Origin: JAHRAW01 sp965212085
Lineage (GTDB): Bacteria > Pseudomonadota > Gammaproteobacteria > Arenicellales > Poriferihabitantaceae
DNA length: 64,000 bases
Direction of reading: 5' to 3'
Assembly (NCBI GenBank): GCA_965212085.1
Contig: OZ243042.1
Location: 558,001-622,000, forward strand
Of this stretch, positions 7,295-15,879 are shown piece by piece. Every line of letters starts with the position of its first letter. Positions within the stretch are counted from its first letter, which is position 1. Below the pieces are notes generated by a model. It worked only from the letters and a program-made list of their open reading frames with translations, was not told where the DNA came from and did not search any database. Both the position numbers and the translations under genes were made by a program.

Positions 7295-8214
7295 GGCGCG
7301 CGGCCCTCGTCCACCATGTCGAGAAACAGTCGTTCCAGGCGGTTGGTTTTATTTCGCATGCTTCGCACCTTGATATTGTGGCGGTCGAGTTGTTCGAAAA
7401 TCAGGTTGACGCTGCTGGTTTTGGGAATGTCCACCTCCAGCGCGGTCGGGCTTTTCAGCAGCCAGCCCGCGGGCCGCTCTTCGGGCAATGTTTCGAGGGG
7501 TGCGTCGAGGTCCAGTACGTAGGTTTCCTGCTGGAGTTTTTGCAGCAGTTCCTTGGTGCTGGTGTTTTCGATCAGCCGCCCGCGGTCAATGATGGCGACG
7601 TTGCGGCACAGGCTTTCGGCCTCCTCAAGGTAATGCGTGGTCAGGATGATGGTGGTACCGGCGTCGTTGATGCGCGTAAGGTACTCCCACATCGAGCGCC
7701 GGATTTCGATGTCAACGCCGGCGGTGGGCTCGTCCAGTATGAGCAGTTTCGGCTCGTGCATCAACGCCCGCGCGATCATCAACCGGCGCTTCAGGCCGCC
7801 CGACAGCGTCTGCGTCATCTCGTCTCGCTTTGCCCACAATCCCAGTTGGCTCAAATACTGCTCGGCCCGTTCGGCGGCGATTTTTCTGCCGATGCCGTAG
7901 TACCCCGCCTGGTTGCACACGATCTGCTTCGGCGTCTCAAAGATGCTGAAGTTGAACTCCTGGGGCACGATGCCGAGGTAGGATTTGGCCAGCGCGAAGT
8001 CGCGGTCAACGTCGGCGTCGAAGACCTGCACCGAGCCGCCGTCCTTGTTCACCAGCGAGGAGATGATGCCGATGGCGGTGGACTTGCCGGCGCCGTTCCT
8101 GCCGAGCAGCGCGAAAAAATCCCCCTCCTCGACCGTGAGGTCAATGCCCTTGAGCGCGACCAGGCCGTTGCTGTATGTTTTTTGCAGGTTGGAAATGGAA
8201 AGGGCGATGGTCAT
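7291..8214 (-). CDS. ABC transporter ATP-binding protein (YadG-like)
   Basis: This 307-aa ATPase has Walker A GRNGAGKST, signature LSGGLKRR, Walker B LLILDEPTAGVDIE and an H-loop in LTTHYLEEAESLC. The C-terminal 90 residues form the extension seen in DrrA/YadG-type export ATPases. It pairs with the permease that overlaps its 3' end. The 81-bp gap to the DUF3108 gene shows no clear promoter. Confidence 0.9.
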   Translation of the reverse strand: MTIALSISNLQKTYSNGLVALKGIDLTVEEGDFFALLGRNGAGKSTAIGIISSLVNKDGGSVQVFDADVDRDFALAKSYLGIVPQEFNFSIFETPKQIVCNQAGYYGIGRKIAAERAEQYLSQLGLWAKRDEMTQTLSGGLKRRLMIARALMHEPKLLILDEPTAGVDIEIRRSMWEYLTRINDAGTTIILTTHYLEEAESLCRNVAIIDRGRLIENTSTKELLQKLQQETYVLDLDAPLETLPEERPAGWLLKSPTALEVDIPKTSSVNLIFEQLDRHNIKVRSMRNKTNRLERLFLDMVDEGRAP

Positions 8215-8295
8215 TGCCGGCGGGACTCCTGACAGAAGATTTTTCTTAAAAAAGATATGCGGTTGGCGGCGGGTTTTTCAAGAGTTACGCGCCGC

Positions 8296-9018
8296 TCAGC
8301 CGCTCAATCCGGTCAGCATCAGGGTGCTGGTCTTGCCCCTTTTGCGGATAACGATTTTGAGCGGCACCGGATTGCCGGCCCTGCTCAGCCACACGGTCAC
8401 CGTATCCGCCGGGCGGTCGGTGCGGTGGCGGTTTATTTTCCAACTCGCGAACGCCCCGGCGGGCACCGTAACGGTCTCCGCCACGGGTTGTTCATACCGG
8501 TAGTCGCGGGTGCGTTTGGCGCTCACTTCCCGCACCCGGCCTTTGACACCGTCCACCGGGCGCAGCATCAGCAGCAGCGGAAACGCCGCCGCTTCAAAGC
8601 GGTCGCCGGGTTGGATGGCGGAGGATTTGCCGTCGCTGAACTTGACGCGGCCCGCGGCGTGGTCAAAGCGAAAACTGCGCGCGTAGCCGCTGCCGCCGTT
8701 CCCGGCGAGGCTTTCGGCGCCGCCGTCGAGGACCACTTCGCCCCGGCGCCGCACAAAGCGCGTGTCGCTGAGGTGGGCCTTGACGAACAGGGAGGCCAGC
8801 GCGTTCGGTTTGCTCGTGGAGGTGACCACGTAGCCGTCGTTTTGGTTGCGGATGGTAATCTCGATTTCACCGGCGTTGCGTCCACCGTAGGACACCGCGT
8901 AGCGCAGCGTCTGATCTTCAATGGTGTGCGGCGCACCGCCGGCCTGCGCGAGCCACAATAGCAGCGCCGGCAAAACCGATGCGGTCGCCCACCCCCGAAG
9001 CCGCGCGCGCATCTTCAT
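8296..9018 (-). CDS. DUF3108 family secreted protein
   Basis: This 240-aa protein has an N-terminal signal peptide (WATASVLPALLLWLAQAGGA). The body is beta-rich, with LRYAVSYGGRNAGEIEITI at the start and VTVWLSRAGNPVPLKIVIRK near the end, the pattern of DUF3108. These proteins are predicted to be periplasmic and commonly sit next to purN-purM in gamma- and betaproteobacteria. Its start overlaps the purN stop by four bases. The function is unknown. Confidence 0.8.
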   Translation of the reverse strand: MKMRARLRGWATASVLPALLLWLAQAGGAPHTIEDQTLRYAVSYGGRNAGEIEITIRNQNDGYVVTSTSKPNALASLFVKAHLSDTRFVRRRGEVVLDGGAESLAGNGGSGYARSFRFDHAAGRVKFSDGKSSAIQPGDRFEAAAFPLLLMLRPVDGVKGRVREVSAKRTRDYRYEQPVAETVTVPAGAFASWKINRHRTDRPADTVTVWLSRAGNPVPLKIVIRKRGKTSTLMLTGLSG

Positions 9019-9647
9019 TTCGCCTTCGCCTCCGCTTCCGTCTCGTCAAGGGCCGCGTGCCGGTTTTCCGCGAACCATTGTATGGCACGGGAATAAATTC
9101 GGTGTTCCTGTTCGAGCACCCGCGCCCCCAAAGTTTCGGCGCTGTCGCCGGGCGCGACCTCAACCTCGGCCCGGATGATGACCGGGCCGCCGTCCAGTTC
9201 CCCGGTGACCAGGTGCACGGTGGCGCCGTGGCGGCGTTCACCGGCGTCGAGGGCGCGCTGATGGGTGTCGAGGCCCTTGAACTTGGGCAGCAGGGACGGA
9301 TGGATATTCATAATCCCGCCCGCAAACCGCGCCACAAACCGCGCCGGCAAAATACGCATGAACCCGGCCAGCGCCACGAGGTCGGGGTCAAAAGATTCCA
9401 CCCGGCCCAGCAGGGCGTCAAAGAAAGCCGCCGAACTCCGGTAGTCCCGGCGTTCAACCACAGCGGTGGGAACCCCGGCCCGCGCCGCCCGCACCAGGCC
9501 GTAGGCGTCCGCTTGGTCGCTGATGACCGCCGCTACTTTGGCTGCCAGGTCGCCGTTGGCGACGTTGTCGAGGATGGCCTGAAAGTTGCTGCCGTTGCCG
9601 GAAATCAGCACGACCAAATTGACCGGATTGACGGAGGCGTCATTCAT
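9015..9647 (-). CDS. purN: Phosphoribosylglycinamide formyltransferase 1
   Basis: PurN transfers the formyl group of 10-formyl-THF to GAR, the third step of purine synthesis. The 210-aa protein has the N-terminal LVVLISGNGSNFQAILD, the catalytic region MNIHPSLLPKFKGLDTHQRAL (Asn/His) and TVHLVTGELDGGPVIIRAEV with the conserved Asp. The C-terminus ends in an acidic/Lys repeat (DETEAEAKAK). It lies two bases after purM, in the usual purM-purN order. Confidence 0.94.
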   Translation of the reverse strand: MNDASVNPVNLVVLISGNGSNFQAILDNVANGDLAAKVAAVISDQADAYGLVRAARAGVPTAVVERRDYRSSAAFFDALLGRVESFDPDLVALAGFMRILPARFVARFAGGIMNIHPSLLPKFKGLDTHQRALDAGERRHGATVHLVTGELDGGPVIIRAEVEVAPGDSAETLGARVLEQEHRIYSRAIQWFAENRHAALDETEAEAKAK

Positions 9648-9649
9648 AC

Positions 9650-10744
9650 TCAGTCCAGCACCACCACCCGCGGCTGCTCCTGCGGGTCGGAGGCCGGGCG
9701 GATTTGCCCCAACGAAAATACCGTCTCGCCGGCATCTTCAAGAAACGCGACCGCCCGCTGTGCGTCGGCTTTGGGAACCACCACCAGCAAACCGATCCCG
9801 CAGTTGAAGGTGCGCAGCATCTCAGTCTCGTCAATGTTGCCGCTTTGTTGCAGCCATTCAAACACCGCCGGCAGCGGCCAGCGGTCGCGGTGAATTTCGG
9901 CCACCACCCCCCGTGGCAAAACCCGTGGCGGATTCTCCGGCAGGCCGCCGCCGGTGATGTGGGCGACCGCCGACACTTGAACTTCGGCCAGCAGGCCCAG
10001 CAGCGGCTTGACGTAGATGCGCGTGGGTTCGAGCAGCGTCTCGCCCAAGGTCCGGTTTGAGTTGGGGCCGGGGAAAGGCCGGGAAAGGTCGTCGCCGGTT
10101 CCGGTTCCGGCTCCGATTTCGCCGCGTTCCAGAATTTTCCGAATCAGCGAAAAGCCGTTGGAATGAGGCCCCGAAGACGCGAGGCCGAGGACCACGTCAC
10201 CGGCCTTGACCCTTGATGCGTCGAGGAGATTTTCCTTGTCCACCACGCCCACCGCAAAACCCGCCAGGTCGTAGTCCCCGGCTGCGTACATGCCCGGCAT
10301 CTCGGCGGTCTCGCCGCCGGCCAGCGCGCAACCCGCCAGTTCGCAGCCACGGGCGATGCCCTCGATCACAACCTCGGCGTGCTCGACGCGCAGCGCGCCG
10401 GTGGCGAAGTAATCCAGGAAGTACAAGGGCTCGGCGCCGTGCACGATAATGTCGTTGACGCACATCGCCACCAGGTCAATGCCGACGCCGTCATGACGCC
10501 CCAGCATCGCCGCCAGTTTGAGTTTGGTGCCGACGCCGTCGGTGGCCGACACCAGCACCGGGTTGCGAAAGCGCGCCACGGGCAACTCATAAAGCGCGCC
10601 GAACCCCCCCAGCCCGCCGAGCACGCCGGGGCCGTGGGTGCGCCGGGCGATGGGCTTGAGCCGCTCGGCCAGTTCGTTGCCGGCGTCAATGCTGACGCCG
10701 CTGTCGCTGTACCGCAGGGGGGTGGTTTGTTTGGGCGGGCGCAA
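9650..10744 (-). CDS. purM: Phosphoribosylformylglycinamidine cyclo-ligase
   Basis: PurM (AIR synthetase) closes the imidazole ring of FGAM using ATP. The 364-aa protein has the ATP-site motif SATDGVGTKLKLA, then DLVAMCVNDIIVHGAEPLYFLDY, GGETAEMPGMY and LASSGPHSNGFSLIRKIL, and late GGGLPENPPRVLP. A GTGTGDDL segment (nt about 10085-10113) is encoded by GGTTCC-type repeats and lengthens a surface loop. The start at 10744 gives a protein slightly longer than the usual 345 residues. It heads the purM-purN-DUF3108 run. Confidence 0.94.
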   Translation of the reverse strand: MRPPKQTTPLRYSDSGVSIDAGNELAERLKPIARRTHGPGVLGGLGGFGALYELPVARFRNPVLVSATDGVGTKLKLAAMLGRHDGVGIDLVAMCVNDIIVHGAEPLYFLDYFATGALRVEHAEVVIEGIARGCELAGCALAGGETAEMPGMYAAGDYDLAGFAVGVVDKENLLDASRVKAGDVVLGLASSGPHSNGFSLIRKILERGEIGAGTGTGDDLSRPFPGPNSNRTLGETLLEPTRIYVKPLLGLLAEVQVSAVAHITGGGLPENPPRVLPRGVVAEIHRDRWPLPAVFEWLQQSGNIDETEMLRTFNCGIGLLVVVPKADAQRAVAFLEDAGETVFSLGQIRPASDPQEQPRVVVLD

Positions 10745-10962
10745 AGGAGAAAGGGAGAGTCAGGCGGCAAGCCGGGGTTGCCGGCGGGGGATTTTGAGAC
10801 TGGGGATTATGCCTTAATCTGCCACGGCTTTAGAAGCATGCTGAGAGCGGTCAATCCGCCTTTTTATGTTGTATACTAATGCCGTGGGGATTATGGCCCG
10901 TACGTAGCATGAAAATACGAAGAATGTATATTTCTGCTCATTAAAAACCAACGGAGCTTTGA

Positions 10963-11748
10963 ATGAACTATTTTACACAATTAAGCATTGAATTTGCAGG
11001 CCAAAGAAATTATTTGGATAATTTGTTCAATGTTTATCCCATGGCTCCCGAAGGCATTAGGGATATTGATGAAAGTTTGTGGGCGGAAGTAGAGCAATCA
11101 TTCAGTCAACGGAATAATTTGGAACTTCTAAAGGTTTTACTGAGACTGGATTTATTTCCGTTAAAAGATTCATATGTTGCTTACTTTAAGAGAGACCAAG
11201 GTTCAATGGAAAGAAATCCAAACACCGTAGACAGACTCTGTGGCAGACTCTATGAAATGGGGTTGGACAAAATGTATGAAAAATGTTCGAGCCCAAAAGA
11301 AACAAACAGGCAGATTGGGCCTTTATTTAGAAGGTGGATCAGAAGAGGGGCATTGGGAGTTCAATCAGTTCCGCTTGAAGAATTTTTGCTTACCAAGGAT
11401 AACGCAATCCTGGATGCCGGTGATGCCCAAATGATGGGATTTACCAAAGACTATTTAGGCTATAATCGTGACAAGGGGCTGGATTTTGTTGCAAGATTTA
11501 ATGAACAGTATGTCATAGGTGAGGCCAAGTTTTTGACGGACTTTGGAGGTCATCAGTATGCACAATTTAATGACGCCATCAGTACGGTAACGGCTGATGT
11601 AAATGCGGTTACAGTTGCTATTTTAGATGGTGTTCTTTACATTGCAGGAAGAAATAAAATGTATCGCAATATCACGGGAGACTTGAGTGAATATAATATT
11701 ATGAGCTCACTGGTCTTGAGGGATTTTTTATATCAACTTGGAGCGTAA
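10963..11748 (+). CDS. Type II restriction endonuclease
   Basis: This 261-aa protein lies six bases upstream of a DNA methyltransferase. A candidate PD-(D/E)XK core is GLDFVARF (Asp about 176) followed by VIGEAKFL (Glu and Lys about 187-189). The protein is AT-rich compared with neighbours and uses AT-rich codons throughout. The recognition site cannot be read from sequence. A good ribosome site (GGAG at 10951-10954) precedes the ATG. The pair is most likely a recently acquired type II restriction-modification system, with this gene cutting DNA that lacks the partner's methyl mark. Confidence 0.75.
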   Translation: MNYFTQLSIEFAGQRNYLDNLFNVYPMAPEGIRDIDESLWAEVEQSFSQRNNLELLKVLLRLDLFPLKDSYVAYFKRDQGSMERNPNTVDRLCGRLYEMGLDKMYEKCSSPKETNRQIGPLFRRWIRRGALGVQSVPLEEFLLTKDNAILDAGDAQMMGFTKDYLGYNRDKGLDFVARFNEQYVIGEAKFLTDFGGHQYAQFNDAISTVTADVNAVTVAILDGVLYIAGRNKMYRNITGDLSEYNIMSSLVLRDFLYQLGA

Positions 11749-11753
11749 AACAG

Positions 11754-12869
11754 ATGGACAACTTGCTAATACAAGGAAATAATATCAGTGGACTTAACTA
11801 TCTTTTAGAAGATAGAAATCTAACAGGTAAAATCGACCTGGTGTATATTGATCCTCCTTTTTCCACAAACGCAAACTTTACAATTACAGACGGAAGAGCT
11901 TCTACGATAAGCAATTCAAGAAACGGAGAAATTGCCTACGTGGATAAACTTGTGGGTAAAGACTTTATAGAATTTTTGAGAAAGAGGTTGATTTTAATTA
12001 AAGAATTGTTATCTGACCAGGGGTCGATTTATTTGCATATTGATTATAAAATCGGGCACTATGTGAAAGTTATGATGGATGAAGTTTTTGGAATAGAAAA
12101 TTTCAGAAATGATATTACAAGAATAAAATGCAACCCAAAAAATTTTAAAAGAACAGGATATGGAAATATAAAAGACCTTATTTTGTTTTACTCGAAGTCA
12201 TCCAAGCCTATCTGGAATGAGCCAAAAGAAAAATATACGGAGCAGGATATTAAAAGATTATTTCCTAAAACCAAACAAGGAAGAAGGTACGCCACGGTTC
12301 CTGTTCATGCCCCGGGAGAAACCCAAAATGGCAAGTCAAATCAACCTTTTAAGGGGATAGCCCCTCCAAAAGGCAGGCATTGGAGAACCGACGTTAAGAC
12401 ATTGGAGCAATGGGATAGAGACGGTTTAATTGAATGGTCAACAACAGGGAACCCAAGAAAAATAATCTTTGAAGATGAACGAGAAGGCAAAAGAGTCCAG
12501 GATATTTGGAACTATAAAGATCCCCAATACCCAACGTACCCAACGGAAAAAAATTATGAATTATTGAACTTGATTATTTGCACTTCTTCCGCTCCTGAAA
12601 GTATAGTACTGGATTGCTTTTGTGGTTCAGGAACAACCTTGAAATCTGCTCATTTGCTTAACAGGAAATGGATAGGAATTGACCAATCAGAACATGCAAT
12701 TAAAGCAACCATTAAAAAAATTGAAACTATACGCGGAGACCTTTTTACGTCAAAGGCAGAATATCAATTCGTGAAAATTGAAAAGGAAAAAATACAGAGC
12801 AATCGTATTAAGCCGGCGCTCCCGCTGGTATGCTCCTCACAAACTGCTGATGCTAAACGTAAGCGGTAG
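11754..12869 (+). CDS. Type II DNA methyltransferase (beta class, N6-adenine or N4-cytosine)
   Basis: This 371-aa amino-methyltransferase has catalytic motif IV as DPPF (residues 33-36, after KIDLVYI) and the SAM-binding motif I FCGSGTT near residue 290. The order IV-TRD-I defines the beta class. The central region (about 110-260) would be the target-recognition domain. It protects host DNA from the endonuclease gene just upstream. Like its partner it is AT-rich, pointing to horizontal transfer. The C-terminus after about residue 335 is Lys-rich and carries no known motif. Confidence 0.88.
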   Translation: MDNLLIQGNNISGLNYLLEDRNLTGKIDLVYIDPPFSTNANFTITDGRASTISNSRNGEIAYVDKLVGKDFIEFLRKRLILIKELLSDQGSIYLHIDYKIGHYVKVMMDEVFGIENFRNDITRIKCNPKNFKRTGYGNIKDLILFYSKSSKPIWNEPKEKYTEQDIKRLFPKTKQGRRYATVPVHAPGETQNGKSNQPFKGIAPPKGRHWRTDVKTLEQWDRDGLIEWSTTGNPRKIIFEDEREGKRVQDIWNYKDPQYPTYPTEKNYELLNLIICTSSAPESIVLDCFCGSGTTLKSAHLLNRKWIGIDQSEHAIKATIKKIETIRGDLFTSKAEYQFVKIEKEKIQSNRIKPALPLVCSSQTADAKRKR

Positions 12870-12962
12870 AAATGTAGAAGACTATTAGTTGATATGGCAA
12901 AACTGTTCTGTTTTGTTTGATAGAATTAGCGAAGATCAGCAAAACCCCAACCATCCAATACA

Positions 12963-13649
12963 ATGAAACCACAACAAAAAGACTCCGCCTTGCTCGGGGT
13001 GCTGAACCCCGGCGAGCGGGAAAAAATACTCGCGCAGTGCGCCACCCGCCGCTACGCCAGGGGCGAGCAGATCGTCCGCGCGCTGGAGGGGGATCACAAC
13101 ATGTACTTCATCGAGCACGGCAAGGTGCGCGTGACTTTGTTTTCCAGGGAGGGCCGCGAGGTGAGTTTTGCCAACCTCGAAGCGGGCGGGAATTTCGGCG
13201 AGTTATCCATCATTGACGGCAAGCCGCGCTCCGCCAACGTGATCGCGCTCACCGAGACCGACATGATCATCATGCCCCCCGAAGTTTTTCGGCAGATGTT
13301 CCGGCGGCATCCGGCGGTGGCGCTGGAGTTGTTGCAGCAGTTGACGGCCATGATCCGGCGGTTGTGCGACCGCATTTTTGAGTACTCCACCATCGGCGTG
13401 AACAACCGCATTCACGCCGAACTTTTGCGCCTCGCCAGGGAGCACCTCGACCTCGACGGCGTGGCGCGCATTCCCAGCGTGCCGACCCACGCGCAGTTCG
13501 CGAGCCGCGTGAGTTGCCACCGCGAAGCGGTCAGCCGCGAGTTGAAGGCGCTGGAGAACGACGGCATCCTGCTGAAGAAAAACCGCAAACTCATCATCCC
13601 GGAAATCCGCCGCCTGCAAAAACTGGTGGACCGGGTTATGGGACGCTGA
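12963..13649 (+). CDS. Crp/Fnr family transcriptional regulator
   Basis: This 228-aa protein has an N-terminal cyclic-nucleotide-binding beta barrel (GEQIVRALEGDHNMYFIEHG, then LEAGGNFGELSIIDGKPRSA) and a C-terminal winged helix (HAQFASRVSCHREAVSRELKALENDGIL). The GELSIIDGKPRSA segment resembles the phosphate-binding cassette of cAMP-binding members. The four N-terminal cysteines of an oxygen-sensing Fnr are absent. A class III adenylate cyclase is encoded at 52197, so cAMP could be the ligand, but this is inference. pgsA follows after seven bases. Confidence 0.88.
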   Translation: MKPQQKDSALLGVLNPGEREKILAQCATRRYARGEQIVRALEGDHNMYFIEHGKVRVTLFSREGREVSFANLEAGGNFGELSIIDGKPRSANVIALTETDMIIMPPEVFRQMFRRHPAVALELLQQLTAMIRRLCDRIFEYSTIGVNNRIHAELLRLAREHLDLDGVARIPSVPTHAQFASRVSCHREAVSRELKALENDGILLKKNRKLIIPEIRRLQKLVDRVMGR

Positions 13650-13656
13650 TGCGCTG

Positions 13657-14241
13657 ATGCCGGCCACCATGCTGTCCCAGGTTCCCAACCTGCTGACCCT
13701 GCTGCGCATCGCCGCCTGCCCGGTGCTGGTGCTGCTGTTGCGCGGCGGCGGTTACGACCTGGCGATGCTGTTGTTCCTGGCGGCGGGCATCACCGACGGA
13801 CTGGACGGCTACATCGCCAAGCGCTTCAACTGCGTCTCCGGCCTCGGCGCGATCCTCGATCCGATCGCCGACAAACTGCTCATCGCCAGCGCCTACATCA
13901 TGCTGGTAATGCTGCAAGACCTGCCGTTCTGGCTGCTCATCGTGGTGATGTTCCGCGACCTCGTGATCGTGGTCGGCTACCTGGTGCTGGTGGTGATGAT
14001 GGACGAGGAGATTCCCATGAAGCCGACCTACCTCAGCAAGATCAACACCTTCCTGCAAATATCCCTGGTGATGGCGGTGCTGAGCGGCAAAGCCGGCTGG
14101 TTGCACATTCCGTTCATCCCGCTCATCGTCGACGCGCTGGTCATCGGAGTGCTGGTCACCACCGTCACCAGCGGCAGCCAGTATGTATGGGCCTGGGGCA
14201 TCCGCCGCGCGCCGTCCGAATCCAAATCGTCCGCGCAATGA
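13657..14241 (+). CDS. pgsA: CDP-diacylglycerol-glycerol-3-phosphate phosphatidyltransferase family protein
   Basis: This 194-aa membrane enzyme carries the CDP-alcohol phosphotransferase signature TDGLDGYIAKRF...GAILDPIADK (D-G-x2-A-R-like, G-x3-D-x3-D) and about five transmembrane segments. The N-terminus VPNLLTLLRIAACPVLVLLL is typical of PgsA. It makes phosphatidylglycerolphosphate, the precursor of PG and cardiolipin. The same fold serves other CDP-alcohol substrates. An ATG at 13669 is an alternative start. It overlaps hda by four bases; pgsA next to hda is seen in other gammaproteobacteria. Confidence 0.85.
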   Translation: MPATMLSQVPNLLTLLRIAACPVLVLLLRGGGYDLAMLLFLAAGITDGLDGYIAKRFNCVSGLGAILDPIADKLLIASAYIMLVMLQDLPFWLLIVVMFRDLVIVVGYLVLVVMMDEEIPMKPTYLSKINTFLQISLVMAVLSGKAGWLHIPFIPLIVDALVIGVLVTTVTSGSQYVWAWGIRRAPSESKSSAQ

Positions 14242-14960
14242 ACCAGCCCACGCGGCAAACGCAACAAACGCTGATCCCGGTAAGCCTCGACGCGGAGAGC
14301 AGTTTTGACAGTTACTGGCCCGGCGACAACGGCGAACTGCTGGCCGAGTTGCGGCACATCGTGCGCGGCGAACGCCGGCGGCGGGTTTTGTATTTTTGGG
14401 GGGAGGCGGGCGGCGGCAAGACCCACCTGCTCAACGCCTGCTGCCAACTGGCGCACGCCCTGCACAAGCCCCACGCCTATTTGCCGGTGCGCGGCGCAAA
14501 GCCGGACGCGGCCCAACTCGCGGGCATCCACGCCCAACCGCAGGCGCAGACCTTGTTGTGCGTGGATGATTTCCAAAACGCCGCGCCCAGCGACTCGTGG
14601 CAGGCGGCATTGTTCGGCCTGTACGAAAAACTCCTCGGCCACGACCACCACGGCGCCATGGTGGTCGCCGCCAACCAGCCCATCGGCTCGTTGAATCTTG
14701 GCTTGAAAGACCTCGAATCGAGGCTGGTGAGCGGCGGCGTCGCCCGGCTTGCGGGGCTCAGCGAAGCGGACAAACTCGCGGCGCTCAAATCCCGCGCCCG
14801 CCACAAGGGTTTTGAACTCAACGATCAGGCGCTGCGGTTTATCATCACCTACTACCGGCGCGACACCGCGTCCCTGTTTTCCCTGCTCGAGCGCATTGAT
14901 AACGCGTCTTTGGCGGAGCAGCGGAAAATCACCGTGCCGTTCATCAAGTCATTGCTCTGA
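14238..14960 (+). CDS. hda: Hda, DnaA regulatory inactivator homologue
   Basis: This 240-aa protein is DnaA-like without the DNA-binding domain. It has Walker A WGEAGGGKTHLLNA, a Walker B-like LLCVDDFQNA and sensor 1 region AMVVAANQPIGSL. The start is ATG 14238 inside the pgsA stop (ATGA), since the longer frame begins within pgsA. With the sliding clamp, Hda stimulates ATP hydrolysis by DnaA to prevent re-initiation. A clamp-binding motif near the N-terminus may be QTLIPVSL, which is a tentative reading. Confidence 0.88.
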   Translation: MNQPTRQTQQTLIPVSLDAESSFDSYWPGDNGELLAELRHIVRGERRRRVLYFWGEAGGGKTHLLNACCQLAHALHKPHAYLPVRGAKPDAAQLAGIHAQPQAQTLLCVDDFQNAAPSDSWQAALFGLYEKLLGHDHHGAMVVAANQPIGSLNLGLKDLESRLVSGGVARLAGLSEADKLAALKSRARHKGFELNDQALRFIITYYRRDTASLFSLLERIDNASLAEQRKITVPFIKSLL

Positions 14961-14969
14961 GTCACCGTT

Positions 14970-15575
14970 CTAAGGGCGGCACCCACCCGCCAGCGCCGCC
15001 GCGCACCGCGCCACCCGGCGTCCCAGGGTTTCGGCGAGGCGCTTTTCATCGGCGCTCAGCGGCCGGCTGTTATCAACCCCCGCCACGTGGCCGGCGCCGT
15101 AGGGCGTACCGCCGGTGGTAGTGTGGCCGAGGGCGGTGCCGCTGAACGGGATGCCGACCATGACCATGCCGTGATGAATCAGCGGCAGCATCATGGAAAG
15201 CAAAGTACTCTCCTGTCCGCCGTGGGAACTGCCGCTTGAGGTGAACACCGCCGCCGGCTTGCCGTCCAGGGCGCCCGACAACCACAACGAAGTGGTCTGC
15301 TCGAAAAAATACTTGAGGGGCGCCGCCACCGTCCCAAAGCGCGTCGGACTGCCGACGATCAAGCCGTCGCAAGCCTCAACGTCGGCGAGCGTGGCGTAGG
15401 CGTCGCCGCTACCGGGAATCTCATTCTCCACCGCCTCGCACACCGCCGACACCGGCGGCACGGTGCGGATCACCGCCCCACATTCAGCCACGCTTTCCAC
15501 CCCGCCGGCGATATGCCGCGCCAACTCGGCCACCGAGCCGTGGCGGCTGTAGTAAAGGATCAAGATGTTTTTCAT
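14970..15575 (-). CDS. wrbA: WrbA-like NAD(P)H:quinone oxidoreductase
   Basis: This 201-aa flavodoxin-fold protein has the FMN phosphate loop LILYYSRHGSVAELA, then DGLIVGSPTRFGTVAAPLKYFF and FTSSGSSHGGQESTLLSMML, all hallmarks of WrbA. It reduces quinones by two electrons, limiting redox cycling. The length is normal. It is convergent with hda, nine bases away. Upstream lies a repeat-rich gap (15576-15879) with no obvious promoter. Confidence 0.92.
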   Translation of the reverse strand: MKNILILYYSRHGSVAELARHIAGGVESVAECGAVIRTVPPVSAVCEAVENEIPGSGDAYATLADVEACDGLIVGSPTRFGTVAAPLKYFFEQTTSLWLSGALDGKPAAVFTSSGSSHGGQESTLLSMMLPLIHHGMVMVGIPFSGTALGHTTTGGTPYGAGHVAGVDNSRPLSADEKRLAETLGRRVARCAAALAGGCRP

Positions 15576-15608
15576 CGCACACCCTCAGGCGTCATTCCCG
15601 TAGAAACA

Positions 15609-15630
15609 GGGACAGGCCGCGACCTGTCTC
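15609..15630. repeat. Palindrome family C, copy 2
   Basis: GGGACAGGCCGCGACCTGTC carries a single change from the consensus. It sits in the 304-bp gap 15576-15879, which holds only repeats: this copy, D-like fragments, a B palindrome and another C copy. Confidence 0.65.
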
Positions 15631-15644
15631 TACTTGCTTTCACT

Positions 15645-15714
15645 GACAAATTTCATTCTACCCCGTCATTCCCGTACAGGTTCACTAATTCACCGACAAA
15701 TTTCATCCTACGCC
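15645..15714 (+). repeat. Two degraded copies of repeat family D
   Basis: TTTCACTGACAAATTTCATT and then GGTTCACTAATTCACCGACA with AATTTCATCC form a tandem of degraded D elements. They are separated by CCGTCATTCCCGTA, an isolated A/B outer arm. This suggests repeated insertion and decay in the same gap. Confidence 0.5.
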
Positions 15715-15736
15715 GTAGATCCCGATCTCCTACGCC

Positions 15737-15806
15737 GTCATTCTCGAGCGTTAGTGTCCGTTGCCGCGTAAGCGGCTTACGGACACTTGCGTACTCGGGA
15801 ATCCAG
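15737..15806 (+). repeat. Palindromic repeat, family B, copy 2
   Basis: This 70-bp element is almost identical to 6347-6416, with CTCGAG in the left arm and GTAAGC in the loop. The stem GTGTCCGTTGCCGC/GCGGCTTACGGACAC is intact. It lies 73 bp beyond the stop codon of the autotransporter gene and may serve as its transcription end. Confidence 0.9.
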
Positions 15807-15845
15807 CGGCAAAACGGCAGTGTCCGCCGGCCAAGCGGGGGCGTA

Positions 15846-15866
15846 GGGACAGGTCGCGACCTGTCC
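15846..15866. repeat. Palindrome family C, copy 3 (perfect)
   Basis: GGACAGGTCGCGACCTGTCC is a perfect 20-bp palindrome, 13 bases downstream of the autotransporter stop codon. It could be a protein-binding site or a terminator stem; no T-run follows on the minus strand. Confidence 0.7.
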
Positions 15867-15879
15867 ATGCCAATCCAAT

